Shown here: in pieces, positions 56,324 to 64,000 of the stretch
Position numbering within the stretch: position 1 is the first letter of the stretch
Layout: each line of letters starts with the position of its first letter
Origin: Iamia sp. SCSIO 61187
GTDB taxonomy: Bacteria > Actinomycetota > Acidimicrobiia > Acidimicrobiales > Iamiaceae
NCBI RefSeq assembly: GCF_019443745.1
Contig: NZ_CP050948.1
Span: forward strand, 1,116,001-1,180,000
DNA: 64,000 nucleotides
Direction: 5' to 3'
Translations under genes and position numbers: made by a program
The notes under the pieces: generated by a model
What the model was told of the DNA's origin: nothing
The model's database searches: none
Seen by the model: only the letters and a program-made list of their open reading frames with translations

Positions 56324-57076
56324 TCAGCCGCCCAGCGACTTGAGCTTGTCGAGGACCGACGCCTCGGTCGGCCCGTCCATCTGGTCGACGATGCGGCCGT
56401 CGGCGAGGAACAGCACCCGGTCGGCGTAGGCGGCGGCCGAGGGCTCGTGGGTCACCATGACGATCGTCTGCCCGGTGTCGCGCACCGCGGCCTGCATGAA
56501 CCCGAGGATCTCGGTGCTGGCCCGCGAGTCGAGGTTGCCGGTGGGCTCGTCGGCGAAGACGATCTCGGGCCGCTGGGCCAGGGCCCGGGCCACGGCGACG
56601 CGCTGCTGCTGGCCTCCGGAGAGCTCGCTGGGCCGGTGCGTCAGGCGGTCGCCCAGGCCGACGGTCCCGACGACCTGGTCGAACCAGCTGCTGTCGGTCT
56701 CGCGCCCGCCGAGGAGGGCGGGGAGGGTGATGTTCTCCCGCGCCGTGAGCGTCGGGATGAGGTTGAAGGCCTGGAAGATGAACCCGACCCGCTCGCGGCG
56801 GAGGAGGGTGAGCTCCTTGTCCGACAGGGTCGAGAGGTCGGTGTCGCCGATCAGGACCCGCCCGGAGGTGAGGGTGTCGAGGCCGGCCAGGCAGTGCATG
56901 AGCGTCGACTTGCCCGACCCGGAGGGCCCCATGATGGCGGTGTAGCGGCCGCCCTCGATGGCCACGTCGACCTCGGCGAGGGCGCAGACGGCGGTGTCGC
57001 CGAAGCCGTAGTACTTGGTCGCCTTCTCGGCCCGCGCCACCACCGTGGGCGCGGCGGTCACAGCGGCATCGGTCAT
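56324..57076 (-). CDS. ABC transporter ATP-binding protein (LolD/MacB type)
   Basis: A 250-aa ATPase. Walker A is MGPSGSGKSTLMHCLAG, the Q-loop GFIFQAFNLIPTLTA, the signature LSGGQQQRVAVARAL, Walker B IVFADEPTGNLDS (the LolD/MacB form) and the H-loop VMVTHEPSAA. Such ATPases drive FtsX-like permeases by mechanotransmission. The GAGGTTCCCC leader gives GAGG 6 nt before the ATG. It is the first gene of the operon with the permease, PPOX protein and nucleotidyltransferase, and is divergent from the cyclase gene. Confidence 0.93.
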   Translation of the reverse strand: MTDAAVTAAPTVVARAEKATKYYGFGDTAVCALAEVDVAIEGGRYTAIMGPSGSGKSTLMHCLAGLDTLTSGRVLIGDTDLSTLSDKELTLLRRERVGFIFQAFNLIPTLTARENITLPALLGGRETDSSWFDQVVGTVGLGDRLTHRPSELSGGQQQRVAVARALAQRPEIVFADEPTGNLDSRASTEILGFMQAAVRDTGQTIVMVTHEPSAAAYADRVLFLADGRIVDQMDGPTEASVLDKLKSLGG

Positions 57077-57134
57077 GGGGAACCTCGTTCGTCGGGGGTG
57101 GCCGCGCGTCGGGTGGGGCCGCCGCGCTCGGGCG

Positions 57135-57163
57135 ACCCTACCGCTGCCACCCCGGGCGTCGAC
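57135..57163 (-). promoter_or_regulatory. Possible promoter of the ABC exporter operon
   Basis: On the minus strand GTCGAC (57158-57163) and TAGGGT (57135-57140) are 17 bp apart, giving a leader of about 50 nt to the ATG at 57076. The -35 match is weak. Confidence 0.35.
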
Positions 57164-57225
57164 GCGTTGTTCCGCCGCGCAACAAGTGTGGGGCGAACTG
57201 GACCCCTGAAGGAGGTCGGCGGCGG

Positions 57226-57231
57226 TAGTTT
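57226..57231 (+). promoter_or_regulatory. Leaderless -10 hexamer of the cyclase/AAA gene
   Basis: TAGTTT ends 6 nt before the GTG at 57238. Confidence 0.5.
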
Positions 57232-57237
57232 CGACCC

Positions 57238-60200
57238 GTGGAGTGCACGCAATGCGGATCGATGGTGCCTGCGGGCGCCCGGTTCTGCCCCGCGTGCGGC
57301 CACCCCACGACCGGACCGATCGACGAGCGCCGGGTCGTCACGGTGCTCTTCGCCGACATCGTCGGGTTCACGACGCTGTCGGAGACCATGGACCCGGAGC
57401 GGGTGAAGCGCCTCGTCGACGGCTGGTTCGAGCGCCTGGTGGCCGACATCACCGCCTTCGGCGGCCGGGTCGACAAGATCGTCGGCGACGGGATCCTGGC
57501 CCTGTTCGGCGCACCCGTCGCCCACGAGGACGACGCCGAGCGCGCCGTCCGCGCCGCCCTGCGGATGCAGGACACCCTCGCCGCCATCTCGGCCCGGACA
57601 GCGACCGGCGGCGAGGCGTCGCCGCGCGTCCAGATGCGGATCGGGGTCAACACCGGCGAGGTCCTCGTCGGTGCCCTCCGCGCCGGCGGGGCGACCACCG
57701 CCATGGGCGACGTGGTCAACACCGCCAGCCGGCTCCAGACCGCGGCCCGCCCCGGCGAGGTCCTCGTGGGGCCCACCACCCACTCGGCCACGGCGCACTG
57801 CATCGACTTCCAGCACCGCGGCCTGCTCACCGCCCGCGGCCGCGACGCGCCGGTCGAGGCGTGGGCCGCCACCCGCGCCCTGCTGCCCCCCGGGCAGCGG
57901 CCGGCGCGCCACGAGGCGCCGCTCGTCGGGCGCAACCGCGAGCTCGGGCTCGTCGACGCCGCCGTCGGCGCCGCCCTCGGGCACCAGCGGGCGCTGGTCG
58001 GCATCGTCGTGGGCGACACGGGGGTGGGCAAGACCCGCCTGGTGCGCGAGGCGGCCGAGCGCATGGCCGCCGGCCGTGACGTCCTGCTCCTCGACGGTCG
58101 GTGCGTCCCCTACGGCGAGGCCAACGTGTGGTGGCCGCTGGCCGAGGCCCTCTACGCCCACTGCGAGCTCGAGGCGTCGGCCGACCACGACGAGGTCCAC
58201 GCCGCGGTGTGGGCCCGGGTGGCGGCGGCCCTGGGCGACGAGTGTCCCGACGAGGACCTCGACCGCGTCGCCGTCGGCCTGCTCACGCTGATGGGGCGGG
58301 ACCCGGCCCTCGACAGCCGGGACCCGGCGCGGGCCCGGGAGGCCGCGGTCGACGCCTTCGTCGACTTCCTCGAGGGCCACGCCCGGCGGCGGCCGGTCAT
58401 CCTCCTGCTGTCGGACATCCACTGGGCCGACGACGACCTGCTCGAGCTGATCGAGACGCTGCTCGTCCGGCTGGCCCGCTGCCCGGTGGTCGTGCTGGCC
58501 ACGGCGCGGCAGGCCGTGCGGGACCGGTGGAACCCGCCGCCGGGGCGCCACGACACCTTCGTCCTCAACCTCGACCCGCTGGACCAGGCGGCGGCCGAGG
58601 AGCTGCTGACCTCGCTGCACGGCGACACCGTCCCCGACGCCCTGCGCGCCGACATCCTCAACCGCAGTGGCGGCAACCCGTTCTTCCTCGAGGAGCTGGT
58701 GGCGCTCGTCGACTGCGACGGCGACCACGCCCTCCGGCCCGGCCTCCCCGACACCCTGCGGGGCATCGTCGCCGCCCGCCTCGACGCCCTGGGCCCGACC
58801 GAGCGGGCCGTCCTCACCGATGCGGCCGTCATCGGGCGCCGGGGCCCCGTCGTGGCCCTCCGCGAGATGAGCCGCGCCCTCCACCGCGAGGCCGACATCG
58901 ACGCCGTGCTGGCCACGCTCGTCGCCACCGAGCTGCTCGAGGTCGACACCGGCTACTGGGGCTTCCGCTCCGAGATCGCCCGCGAGGTCGCCTACGCCAC
59001 CCTGCCGAAGGCCGAGCGGGCCAAGCGCCACGCCGGCATCGCCGCCTGGATCGAGGAGCGGCTGCTCGAGGACGTCTCGCTCGACCTCGACGACCCCCGG
59101 GCCGAGGAGCTGGTGGCCACCTCGCCCGACGTCGACGACGCCACGGTCAACCGCCTCGCCCACCACTGGGCCGCCGCCGCCGAGGTCGAGGTGGAGATGG
59201 GCGACCTGGCGTCGGTGCCGGCCCGGGCCCGCGACCGCGCCGTGTGCTGGCTCACCGCCTCGGCCCGCCGGGCCCAGCGCCGTGACGTGCTGGCCGCGGC
59301 GGAGCGGGGCTACGACCGCGCCATCCAGCTGGCCGGTCCCGAGCCGGTGGCGCGCCGGGTGCGCCTGCTCGTCGCCCGGGCCCGCGTCCGCTCCGACCGG
59401 TGGGACCTGGCCGGGGCCCGGGAGGACGCCGAGGCCGCCCTGTCGGGCGCGACGGCCACCGGTGACCGCAGCGTCGAGGCCGCGGCCGTGCTCCGCCTGG
59501 GCGAGATCGAGCAGCGGACCGGCGACACCGATGCCGCCGCCGCCCGGCTGCGCCACGCCGCCGACCGCTTCGCGGCCGAGAGCGACGACCGGGGCCGGGG
59601 CGAGGCGCTCCGGCTGCTCGGCCTGTCGCACATGTTCGCCGGCGAGCTCGACGCCGCCCGCAGCGCCCTGGCCGAGGCCGAGGAGGCGTTCGTCCGGGCC
59701 GGTGACCCCGCCGGTCAGGGCTGGGTCGCCCAGAACCTGGCGTGGGTCGGGATGCTCGTCGGCGACGTGGCCGCCACCGAGGCGCAGGTCGACCGGGCCC
59801 TCGCCCTCTTCGGCGAGGTCGACGAGATCGTGGGCCGGGCGTGGGCCCGGGGCCTGCTCGCCTTCGTGCGGTTCGCCCAGGGGCGGCGGGAGGAGGCCCA
59901 GCAGCTGGCCGACGAGATCCTCGACGTGACCGGCGCCCAGGAGGACAAGTGGGCCACGGCCATGATGCGGGGCCTGGTCGGGTCGCTGCGGCTGTGGGCC
60001 GGCGACGTCACCGACGCCCTCACCCACACCGCCGTCGCCACCCAGTCGTTCCGGGACCTGGGCGACCCGTGGGGCCTGGCCGTCAGCCTGGCCACCCACG
60101 GCCGGGCCCTGGCCATGAGCGGGCGGGTCGACGCCGGCTTCGCCGCCGTCCGGGAGTCCGCCACCGTGGGCCGCGGGCCGGGGCGCGGCGGCGTGGGCGA

Positions 60201-60786
60201 CATCGCCACGGTGGCCCTGGCCGTCCAGGTCGGCGAGCCCGAGCGGGCCGCCCTGGCGCTGGCCCAGGTCCGCGGCCAGGCCGACGCGACCCTCGGCGCC
60301 ATCGAGGCCGACGCCACCTTCGCCCTCGCCGCCCTCCAGGAGGGCCAGCGGCCCGAGGTCCCCGCCACCGGGGGCCGGGCCTTCGGCTACGCCGCCGCCG
60401 CCGTGGTCGCCGCCGGACGGGGCGAGCTCGACGCCGCCCTGGCCGCGGCCGACGCCGTGCCCGGCTGCGACGAGGCGACCTACCTCGACCGGGCCCTGGC
60501 CGAGGTCGCGGCCGGGCTCGCCCTCGTGCGGGCCGAGCGGGCCGACGAGGGCTGGCCCCGCCTGGCCGCCGCCCGCGAGGCGGTGGCCGCCACCGACGAC
60601 CGGGTCGGCCAGGCCGTCGTCGGCCTGGCCTCGGCGGTGGCCGCCGAGGCCGCGGGCCGGCCCGACGCCGTGGCCGAGAGGTCGGCCGCGGCCATCGCGC
60701 TGGCCCGCATCGGCCTGGTGGCCGGGGGCTGGGAGACGGCCTTCCGCCAGGCCGCCGGCATCGCCGTCTCGGCCGCCACCGCCTGA
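57238..60786 (+). CDS. Zinc-ribbon / class III nucleotide cyclase / AAA ATPase / TPR protein
   Basis: An 1182-aa multidomain regulator. Residues 3-21 are a zinc ribbon (CTQCGSMVPAGARFCPACG). Residues about 32-200 form a class III adenylate/guanylate cyclase domain with metal Asp in LFADIVGFTTLSE and KIVGDGILALFG and the transition-state residues in VVNTASRLQTAARPG, so it looks catalytically competent. An AAA/STAND ATPase follows with Walker A GDTGVGKTRLVRE (about 258-265) and Walker B ILLLSDIHWADDD (about 385). From about 660 on it is TPR-like helices. This order is common in actinobacteria and mycobacteria; the ligand and the nucleotide made are unknown. GTG start, leaderless. The convergent peroxiredoxin stop is 21 bp away. 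Confidence 0.92.
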   Translation: MECTQCGSMVPAGARFCPACGHPTTGPIDERRVVTVLFADIVGFTTLSETMDPERVKRLVDGWFERLVADITAFGGRVDKIVGDGILALFGAPVAHEDDAERAVRAALRMQDTLAAISARTATGGEASPRVQMRIGVNTGEVLVGALRAGGATTAMGDVVNTASRLQTAARPGEVLVGPTTHSATAHCIDFQHRGLLTARGRDAPVEAWAATRALLPPGQRPARHEAPLVGRNRELGLVDAAVGAALGHQRALVGIVVGDTGVGKTRLVREAAERMAAGRDVLLLDGRCVPYGEANVWWPLAEALYAHCELEASADHDEVHAAVWARVAAALGDECPDEDLDRVAVGLLTLMGRDPALDSRDPARAREAAVDAFVDFLEGHARRRPVILLLSDIHWADDDLLELIETLLVRLARCPVVVLATARQAVRDRWNPPPGRHDTFVLNLDPLDQAAAEELLTSLHGDTVPDALRADILNRSGGNPFFLEELVALVDCDGDHALRPGLPDTLRGIVAARLDALGPTERAVLTDAAVIGRRGPVVALREMSRALHREADIDAVLATLVATELLEVDTGYWGFRSEIAREVAYATLPKAERAKRHAGIAAWIEERLLEDVSLDLDDPRAEELVATSPDVDDATVNRLAHHWAAAAEVEVEMGDLASVPARARDRAVCWLTASARRAQRRDVLAAAERGYDRAIQLAGPEPVARRVRLLVARARVRSDRWDLAGAREDAEAALSGATATGDRSVEAAAVLRLGEIEQRTGDTDAAAARLRHAADRFAAESDDRGRGEALRLLGLSHMFAGELDAARSALAEAEEAFVRAGDPAGQGWVAQNLAWVGMLVGDVAATEAQVDRALALFGEVDEIVGRAWARGLLAFVRFAQGRREEAQQLADEILDVTGAQEDKWATAMMRGLVGSLRLWAGDVTDALTHTAVATQSFRDLGDPWGLAVSLATHGRALAMSGRVDAGFAAVRESATVGRGPGRGGVGDIATVALAVQVGEPERAALALAQVRGQADATLGAIEADATFALAALQEGQRPEVPATGGRAFGYAAAAVVAAGRGELDAALAAADAVPGCDEATYLDRALAEVAAGLALVRAERADEGWPRLAAAREAVAATDDRVGQAVVGLASAVAAEAAGRPDAVAERSAAAIALARIGLVAGGWETAFRQAAGIAVSAATA

Positions 60787-60807
60787 TGCGGTGACGGCCG
60801 GGTGGCC

Positions 60808-61437
60808 CTAGCCCGGCTGCTTGGTGGTGCGGAGGTAGGGCTTGACGGTCTGGTAGCCGGGGAACTGCTCGGCGGCCTCCTCGTCGGAGACGGCGCCGGT
60901 GATGATGACGTCCTCGCCGTCCTTCCAGTCCGAGGGGGTGGCCACCTTGTGCTTGGCGGTCAGCTGGAGGGAGTCGATGACGCGGAGGATCTCGTCGAAG
61001 TTGCGCCCCGTGGAGGCCGGGTAGGTCAGGGTGAGCTTGACCTTGTTGTCGGGGCCGATCACGAACACCGAGCGCACCGTGAGGGTGTCGTTGGCGTTGG
61101 GGTGGATCATGTCGTAGAGGTCGCTGACCGTGCGGTCGGTGTCGGCGATGAGCGGGAAGTTCAGCTCGTTGCCGGTGACGTCCTTGATGTCCTGGCCCCA
61201 GTCACCGTGGTTGCCCAGCTCGTCGACCGAGAGACCGATGACCTTCACGTCCCGCTTGTCGAACTCGGGCTTGAGCCCGGCGACCCGACCCAGCTCGGTC
61301 GTGCAGACCGGCGTGAAGTCCTTGGGGTGGCTGAACAGCACCGCCCACGAGTCGCCCTTCCAGTCGTAGAAGTCGAGGGTGCCCTCGGTGGTCTCGGCGG
61401 TGAAGTTCGGGGCATCGTCGCCCAGGCGTACGGCCAT
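60808..61437 (-). CDS. 1-Cys peroxiredoxin (Prx6 type)
   Basis: A 209-aa thiol peroxidase. The peroxidatic Cys is in FSHPKDFTPVCTTELGRV, with Thr three residues upstream and the partner Arg in DTLTVRSVFVIGPDNK. The long C-terminal domain (ATPSDWKDGEDVIITGAVSD) assigns it to the Prx6/1-Cys class, which uses an external thiol for recycling. The ATG at 61437 has GGAGG 8 nt upstream; the in-frame ATG at 61452 lies within that ribosome-binding site and is unlikely. The upstream 60 bp are AT-richer than the surroundings, as for a promoter, but no confident boxes were found. Confidence 0.94.
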   Translation of the reverse strand: MAVRLGDDAPNFTAETTEGTLDFYDWKGDSWAVLFSHPKDFTPVCTTELGRVAGLKPEFDKRDVKVIGLSVDELGNHGDWGQDIKDVTGNELNFPLIADTDRTVSDLYDMIHPNANDTLTVRSVFVIGPDNKVKLTLTYPASTGRNFDEILRVIDSLQLTAKHKVATPSDWKDGEDVIITGAVSDEEAAEQFPGYQTVKPYLRTTKQPG

Positions 61438-61517
61438 CGGTGTGTCCTCCATGTGGACGGGGATCGTGCGGTCTCATCTGAAACCCGATCTACCTTGTCG
61501 GGTATTCCGGGCCCGGG

Positions 61518-62576
61518 TCAAGACGGCTCTCGGTCGCCCTCCTCGAGGGGGATGCCGACGCCGAGCGCGCCCCGCCGGTCCTCGATCTTCTGCTTGGCCC
61601 GGATCTCCTGCGGGACCTCGTGACCGGGCTCGTGCTCGCCGATGGTCGGGCCCGCCCGCCGGGAGTCGGTCACGTCGGGCTCGATGTACATGACCCGGGC
61701 CATCGGCACCGCCCGGCGCACCGTCCGCTCGATCCGGTTCACGACCTCGCTAACCTCGGGGAAGGTGAGGGTGTGGTCGAGCTCGACCCGCATCCCGACG
61801 AAGAGCTCCTCGGGCCCCTGGTGCTGGGTGCGCAGGTGGATCAGCTGCTTGACGGTGGGATCGATCTCGACCGCGGCCCGGATGCTCTCGACGTCCTTCC
61901 TGGTGGCCGACCGGCCGATGAGCAGCGACCGCACCTGGGCCAGCAGGACGAGGGCCACGACGCCCAGCAGGGCGCCGATGGCCACGGCGCCGATGCCGTC
62001 CCACGCGGCCTCGTCGAGCAGCTCGGCGGCGGCGACGGCGCCCAGGCCGACCAGGGCGGCGGTGATCGTCGCCGTCTGCTGGACGATCACCGCCGGGAGG
62101 GACGGGACCTCGGCGTTGCGGACGAACCTCCGCCAGGTGGCCCGGCCCCGCACGGCATCGGCCTGGACGACGGCGACGCGGAGGCCGACGGCGGCGAGGA
62201 CGCCACCGGCGGCGAGGGCGGCGTAGGCCCACTCGGGGTCGACGACGGGCGCGGGGTCCGAGATCGTCCGGACCCCCTCGGCGACGGCGGCCACGGCACC
62301 GAGGACGACCAGCACGGTGGTCACCGCGAAGCTCCAGTAGTAGCGCTCCCGCCCGTGGCCGAACGGGTGCTCCTCGTCGGCGGCCCGGCGGGTCCGGCGC
62401 CCGGCGACGAGCAGCAGCAGGTGCTGCACCGTGGCGGCCGCGGGCAGGATCGCCGCCGCCAGCAGCGTGGAGGACTCGGTGACGACGAAGGCGGCGACGG
62501 CGGCCGCGGCCGAGGCCACGCTCGTGACGAGCGCGACGACGACCGCTCGGGTCCCGCGGTGCCCTCGACCGGTCAT
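61518..62576 (-). CDS. Cation diffusion facilitator family transporter
   Basis: A 352-aa membrane protein of the CDF family. Six membrane segments lie in residues 10-215; the second carries HLLLLVAGRRTRR and is followed by DEEHPFGHGRERYYW, the conserved HPFGHGR loop of CDF proteins. The C-terminal cytosolic ferredoxin-like domain has VKQLIHLRTQHQGPEELFVGM and LTFPEVSEVVNRIERTVR. Segment 2 lacks the usual HxxxD metal site in clear form, so the transported ion (Zn, Fe, Mn) cannot be named. The last 45 residues are a polar tail. Lies 20 bp downstream of the M20 peptidase gene, and may share its transcript. Confidence 0.87.
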   Translation of the reverse strand: MTGRGHRGTRAVVVALVTSVASAAAAVAAFVVTESSTLLAAAILPAAATVQHLLLLVAGRRTRRAADEEHPFGHGRERYYWSFAVTTVLVVLGAVAAVAEGVRTISDPAPVVDPEWAYAALAAGGVLAAVGLRVAVVQADAVRGRATWRRFVRNAEVPSLPAVIVQQTATITAALVGLGAVAAAELLDEAAWDGIGAVAIGALLGVVALVLLAQVRSLLIGRSATRKDVESIRAAVEIDPTVKQLIHLRTQHQGPEELFVGMRVELDHTLTFPEVSEVVNRIERTVRRAVPMARVMYIEPDVTDSRRAGPTIGEHEPGHEVPQEIRAKQKIEDRRGALGVGIPLEEGDREPS

Positions 62577-62596
62577 CGATCGAGGGTACGCAGCCG

Positions 62597-64000
62597 TCAG
62601 CGGCCCGCGTGCGCGGCCAGGACCGTCGCCACCGCGGCGGTGACCCTCTTGCCGGTGGGGATGTGCAGGGACTCGTTGGGGCCGTGGGCGTTGGAGCCCG
62701 GCACGAGCACCCCGGTGATGACGAACTGGGCGTCGGGGAACCGCTCGCCCAGCATGGCCATGAACGGGATGCTGCCGCCGACCCCGACGCTGCCGGCCGG
62801 GGCGCCGAACGAGGCGGTCGACGCCCCCTCGAGGGCGTCGGCCAGCCAGCCCGCCGTCGGCGGTGCCGCCCAGCCGGTCTCGGCCGAGAGGATGGTCAGC
62901 GTGACCCGCGCTCCGGCCGGGACGGCGGTGGTGAGGGCCCGGTCGAGGGCGCCGGCCGCGGTGGCGGCGTCGACCCCCGGCGGGAGCCGCAGCGACAGGG
63001 CAGCCTCGGTGTGGGCCCGCAGCACGTTGCCGGCCTCCTCGGGCGGCGGCGCGCCGCCCAGCCCGGTGACCGCCAGCGACGGCCCCCACGTGTTCGCCAG
63101 CATCAGGGCGACGGGGTCCTCGTCGACGGGGTCGGCGACCCACGGCGGCTCGGCCCGCGGGTCGACCCCGGCGGCGACGGCCGCCTCGGCCTGGGCCCGG
63201 CGCTCGTCGGGGACGTCGCCCTGGAGCTCGGGCAGCAGGAGGGCGCCGGTGGCGCTGTCCTCGACCCGGTCGAGCAGGTGCCGGAGGATCCGGAACGACG
63301 AGGGCACGACGCCCCCGGCCATGCCGGAGTGGACGCCCTCGCGCAGGACGTCGACCCGCAGCCGGGCCTGGACCAGCCCCCGCAGCGAGGTGGTGAGCCA
63401 GAGCCGCTCCTCGTCGGGCGACCACGAGTCCAGGCACACGACGAGGCTGGGGGTGCCGATGCGGTCGGCCAGGTGCTCGACGTAGGCGGGGAGGTCGGGG
63501 CTGCCCGACTCCTCGCTCGCCTCGATCAGCACGACGCAGCGGGCGTGGCTCCCCCCGGCGGCGCGCACGGCCTCGACGGCGGTGAGGGAGGCGAAGGCGG
63601 CGTAGCCGTCGTCGGCGCCGCCCCGGCCGTAGAGGAGGTCGCCCTCGATCACCGGCTCGAACGGGGCCAGGCCCTCGCGCCAGCCCGCCATCGGCGGCTG
63701 CTTGTCCAGGTGGCCGTAGAGGAGGACGGTGTCGGTGTCGGCGTCGGCGTCGGCGTCGGCGTCGGTGCCGTGGGCGCCCGCGCTCGGCGGGATCTCGGCC
63801 AGCACCACCGGCGTCCGGCCCTCGAGCCGCACGACCTCGACGGTCATGCCCGCCACGTCGCGGTCCGCCAGCCACGCCCGCACCAGCTCCGCGGCCCGGT
63901 CCATGTGGCCGGCCTCGGCCCACCCCGGGTCGTACTCGGGGCTGATGTTGGGGATCCGGATGTAGTCCTCCAGCGCCGGGACGATCTCGTCGTCCCACGT
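62597..64000 (-). CDS. M20-family metallopeptidase (dipeptidase), 5' end outside window
   Basis: 467 codons are visible; the start lies beyond the right edge. The frame remains open to 64000 with ALEDYIRIPNISPEYDPGW, the usual M20 N-terminus. Metal and catalytic residues are readable: His/Asp in LLYGHLDKQPPM, Asp in GRGGADDGY, Glu pair in IEASEESGSPD and the distal His in SNAHGPNES. The dimerisation/lid region is around REGVHSGMAGG. It belongs to the dipeptidase/CNDP-like group that hydrolyses dipeptides. An in-frame stretch of six GTCGGY hexamers (63731-63766) encodes an Asp/Ala/Thr run shortly before the catalytic His. Confidence 0.92.
   Translation of the reverse strand, partial: TWDDEIVPALEDYIRIPNISPEYDPGWAEAGHMDRAAELVRAWLADRDVAGMTVEVVRLEGRTPVVLAEIPPSAGAHGTDADADADADTDTVLLYGHLDKQPPMAGWREGLAPFEPVIEGDLLYGRGGADDGYAAFASLTAVEAVRAAGGSHARCVVLIEASEESGSPDLPAYVEHLADRIGTPSLVVCLDSWSPDEERLWLTTSLRGLVQARLRVDVLREGVHSGMAGGVVPSSFRILRHLLDRVEDSATGALLLPELQGDVPDERRAQAEAAVAAGVDPRAEPPWVADPVDEDPVALMLANTWGPSLAVTGLGGAPPPEEAGNVLRAHTEAALSLRLPPGVDAATAAGALDRALTTAVPAGARVTLTILSAETGWAAPPTAGWLADALEGASTASFGAPAGSVGVGGSIPFMAMLGERFPDAQFVITGVLVPGSNAHGPNESLHIPTGKRVTAAVATVLAAHAGR
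63731..63766. repeat. Six-copy hexanucleotide repeat inside the M20 gene
   Basis: GTCGGT, four GTCGGC and GTCGGT in direct succession. On the coding strand they give alternating Asp-Ala (and Asp-Thr) codons. Length changes keep the frame. Confidence 0.9.

Noticed and set aside
61438-61452. Upstream ATG giving a 214-aa peroxiredoxin
   Set aside because: That ATG is followed by GGAGG, which is the ribosome-binding site for the ATG at 61437, the start matching the family N-terminus.

Overview
The window is very GC-rich (above 70% by eye) and nearly every family in it is actinobacterial: DUF222/HNH endonuclease, BTAD/SARP regulator, F420/PPOX-type oxidoreductase, full-length Lhr helicase, DtxR/IdeR-type regulator, and Asp/Gly-rich lipoproteins. 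I infer a chromosomal segment of an Actinomycetota bacterium, plausibly of the class Acidimicrobiia. No rRNA, tRNA, CRISPR array, IS element or prophage was seen. Most of the region is ordinary dense chromosome with short operons.

Layout. 1-1549 (minus): membrane protein, SUOX-fold molybdenum oxidoreductase and ferredoxin-reductase-like protein (cut by the window edge). 1729-6245: Ogt, a sarcosine-oxidase-like flavoenzyme, two aldo/keto reductases and a YdeI-like protein. 6322-9876: a 1184-aa SARP/AAA/TPR regulator. 9966-14732: a degenerate flavodiiron-type metallo-beta-lactamase fold protein, divergent from a complete sulfate importer (sbp-cysT-cysW-cysA) with a clear sigma-70-type promoter. 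14851-19428 (minus): ATP-grasp/alpha-E fusion, transglutaminase and zinc metallopeptidase, a predicted peptide-modification operon. 19524-20701: DtxR-type regulator divergent from a cupredoxin lipoprotein. 20874-28429: a LacI regulator with its own operator heads a carbohydrate importer and GH1 glycosidase operon. 28542-35884: P450, Lhr, a tryptophan-rich 66-aa protein and a rhomboid protease. 35933-38804: amidase and two exported proteins in a patch of lower GC. 38895-45936: HNH endonuclease, EamA transporter, MerR regulator, VOC protein and three alpha/beta hydrolases. 46057-48950: acidic mini-lipoprotein, ThrH, an orphan LuxR response regulator and a lipoprotein hydrolase. 49272-50649: an uncharacterised WXG100-like plus 372-aa pair. 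50689-53351: Nei glycosylase, type II NADH dehydrogenase and a nucleotidyltransferase. 53359-57076 (minus): MacB/FtsX-type ABC exporter with a PPOX protein. 57238-60786: zinc-ribbon/cyclase/AAA giant. 60808-64000 (minus): 1-Cys peroxiredoxin, cation efflux protein and M20 peptidase (cut by the window edge).

Three window-wide patterns stand out. First, a family of hairpins with an invariant GTGCC(A/T)GGCAC core but differing, mostly self-complementary arms lies at gene 3' ends (seven copies). Second, many genes have a TANNNT hexamer exactly 6-8 nt before an ATG/GTG with no Shine-Dalgarno, the signature of leaderless transcripts; I used it to fix starts. Third, both importer operons carry a hairpin directly after the substrate-binding-protein gene.

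The least explained gene sets are the ATP-grasp/alpha-E operon with its 8-bp repeat ladder, and the WXG-like pair whose ribosome-binding site is partly held in a hairpin.
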